The notes below the pieces were generated by a model. That model did no database searches, was not told where the DNA came from, and saw nothing but the letters and a program-made list of their open reading frames with translations. A stretch of 64,000 nucleotides of DNA from Bartonella sp. 220B (GTDB lineage: Bacteria > Pseudomonadota > Alphaproteobacteria > Rhizobiales > Rhizobiaceae). This document shows, piece by piece, positions 62,895 through 64,000 of this stretch (within the stretch, counting starts at the first letter, position 1; the number at the start of each line of letters is the position of its first letter). The DNA lies in the NCBI RefSeq assembly GCF_026930205.1, contig NZ_JANHOI010000004.1:62001-126000 (forward strand), in the 5' to 3' direction. The position numbers and the translations under genes are program-made.

Positions 62895-63532
62895 GACACG
62901 TCATCCCTATAGTTTTCTTTGATGGGTGAAAAACTATATCGGTGTAATCCTACAACTGGTCCATATTTATGAAGAGCTACACGATGTGCTAACGTTGCAT
63001 AACCTACGTGTTTTTCTAAACCATAATCTTTATAAACCTGTCCCGCACATTCCATCATTCTATCCCGTGTTACTTTGGCAATAATAGATGCCGCTGCAAT
63101 TGAAACCGAACGTTGATCACCTTTAATCAAAGCAGCTGCTGGACATGGTAGTTTAGAAGGAATATCACGTCCATCAACCAGTACATAATGGACTGGAATT
63201 GCTAGCCCTATAATACTGCGACGCATCGCTTCCAAAGTTGCTTTTCTAATATTAGACTGATCAATTGTATGAGCACAAAGACTAGCAAGTGAAACCGCTA
63301 ATGCATTTTGCAAAATTTCATCGTACAGTTTTTCACGTTGTAAAATAGAAAGCTTTTTCGAATCATTCAGCCCTTCAGGAATATGATCTTTATTCAAAAC
63401 AACGGCTGCTGTTACAACAGGCCCCGCGAGAGGTCCACGTCCTACTTCATCAACACCCGCTATATAAAAAAAACCCTGTCTCTGCAAATCCAGTTCATAG
63501 GAAAAATTTGGCTGAAGTGGTAAATTAAACAT
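62891..63532 (-). CDS. rnhB: Ribonuclease HII
   Basis: Removes single ribonucleotides and RNA primers from DNA. The catalytic DEDD residues fit [17 protein letters not shown] (Asp-Glu) and later [13 protein letters not shown], with [12 protein letters not shown] also conserved. The frame runs back to a TTG at 63547, but the first ATG (63532) gives [14 protein letters not shown] and is chosen. It is the promoter-proximal gene of the rnhB-tsaC-FAD oxidoreductase operon. With rnhA at 41 kb, both RNase H types are present. Confidence 0.96.
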   Translation of the reverse strand: MFNLPLQPNFSYELDLQRQGFFYIAGVDEVGRGPLAGPVVTAAVVLNKDHIPEGLNDSKKLSILQREKLYDEILQNALAVSLASLCAHTIDQSNIRKATLEAMRRSIIGLAIPVHYVLVDGRDIPSKLPCPAAALIKGDQRSVSIAAASIIAKVTRDRMMECAGQVYKDYGLEKHVGYATLAHRVALHKYGPVVGLHRYSFSPIKENYRDDVS

Positions 63533-63825
63533 TTTTGATAAACACAAATATAACCGAACAAATATCCATTTTTGCGTACAGCCTCTTTTCTAAAAGCTCT
63601 ACAAAAATAGATCAGCAAACATCTTCATAAATTCTTGCACAAGCACCAGAAATAAAAGAACTTCATTACGCGGTCTCCCGCATTGCTATCCGATACTTCT
63701 CATAAAACAGCATCTTAGCATGTAACAATTTAATCTGGAAAACAAAAAATTATGCCATTACTTAATCTCTCTATTGCACATGATGAATCTTTACCCCAAA
63801 AAATCTTTTACCTTTAATTTATCTC

Positions 63826-64000
63826 TCAAGTTTTTCCTAAAGTTACGATAGGTTTTACAAACCAACTTGGGTGTATCGATTTGATAAAGAGAGCCGCCTT
63901 TTGAGCTGCTTTCTGATCTTTAAAAATACCAAAGCAAGTTGCTCCAGTTCCTGACATACGAGAAAAAAGAGCGCCACTCTCATCTAATAAAGATAACACG
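63826..64000 (-). CDS. ispE: 4-diphosphocytidyl-2-C-methyl-D-erythritol kinase, C-terminal part
   Basis: A partial gene cut by the window end; only the last 57 codons are seen. They read [20 protein letters not shown], then [20 protein letters not shown] before the TGA at 63826-63828. The SGTGATCFG stretch is the third GHMP-kinase motif as found in IspE, and the last residues fit this family better than other GHMP kinases. IspE acts in the MEP pathway together with dxs and ispH in this window. Confidence 0.85.
   Translation of the reverse strand, partial: VLSLLDESGALFSRMSGTGATCFGIFKDQKAAQKAALFIKSIHPSWFVKPIVTLGKT

Overview
The window is about 64 kb of an AT-rich chromosome from an alphaproteobacterium of the Hyphomicrobiales, and the gene content points to Bartonella. 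The signs are an IalB-family invasion-associated protein, a MucR/Ros regulator with the C-D-H-H finger usual in this order, CcrM methyltransferase, DUF1849/EipB and DUF5330 proteins, the ispH-thrB-rnhA operon, small core genes set in long AT-rich spacers, and decayed filamentous-haemagglutinin sequence beside a tRNA. The genus is an inference from family recognition; no database search was run.

Layout. 0-8.7 kb: rpsB-tsf on the minus strand with a plausible promoter and leader, an EipB-like periplasmic protein, RidA, a HIT protein, clpS-clpA, and a SPOR-tailed D,D-carboxypeptidase followed by a small unknown gene. 8.7-9.8 kb: an empty spacer with a perfect 18-bp palindrome. 9.8-12.2 kb: sdaA, a possible 31-residue membrane peptide and a nitroreductase. 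12.2-14.3 kb: a decayed island ending at tRNA-Gln(TTG), with a broken haemagglutinin gene on the minus strand and a broken type ISP-like restriction enzyme fragment on the plus strand. 15-30 kb: sodB, oligopeptidase B, mucR behind a very AT-rich spacer, sufE, DUF5330, a membrane-anchored peptidoglycan-binding protein, ppdK, a DsbA-like protein, a DUF721/DciA protein, mutY, ccrM and a HAD phosphatase.

30-33 kb: an AT-rich accessory patch with three tandem paralogous genes for small exported proteins of 118-121 residues, closed by a clear Rho-independent terminator. I know no function for this family, and it is the best candidate here for something undescribed. 33-47 kb: thrC, an M16 peptidase, a large membrane GGDEF-EAL protein whose two catalytic signatures are both degenerate, yqgE, a DsbD-N-domain protein, ispH-thrB-rnhA, ctaB, an ialB-like gene and tldD. 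47-64 kb: a long minus-strand biosynthetic series (J-protein, fabI, aroC, ribBA, xseB, dxs, tlyA, rlmD-like methyltransferase), pdxH, ubiA, purD, a DUF6101-like protein, the overlapping rnhB-tsaC-FAD oxidoreductase operon, and the C-terminal end of ispE at the window edge.

Together the genes are mostly housekeeping: translation, isoprenoid supply (dxs, ispH, ispE) feeding quinone and haem O prenylation (ubiA, ctaB), threonine, aromatic, riboflavin and purine synthesis, protein quality control, and envelope maintenance. The accessory content is confined to the tRNA-Gln island and the three-gene patch.
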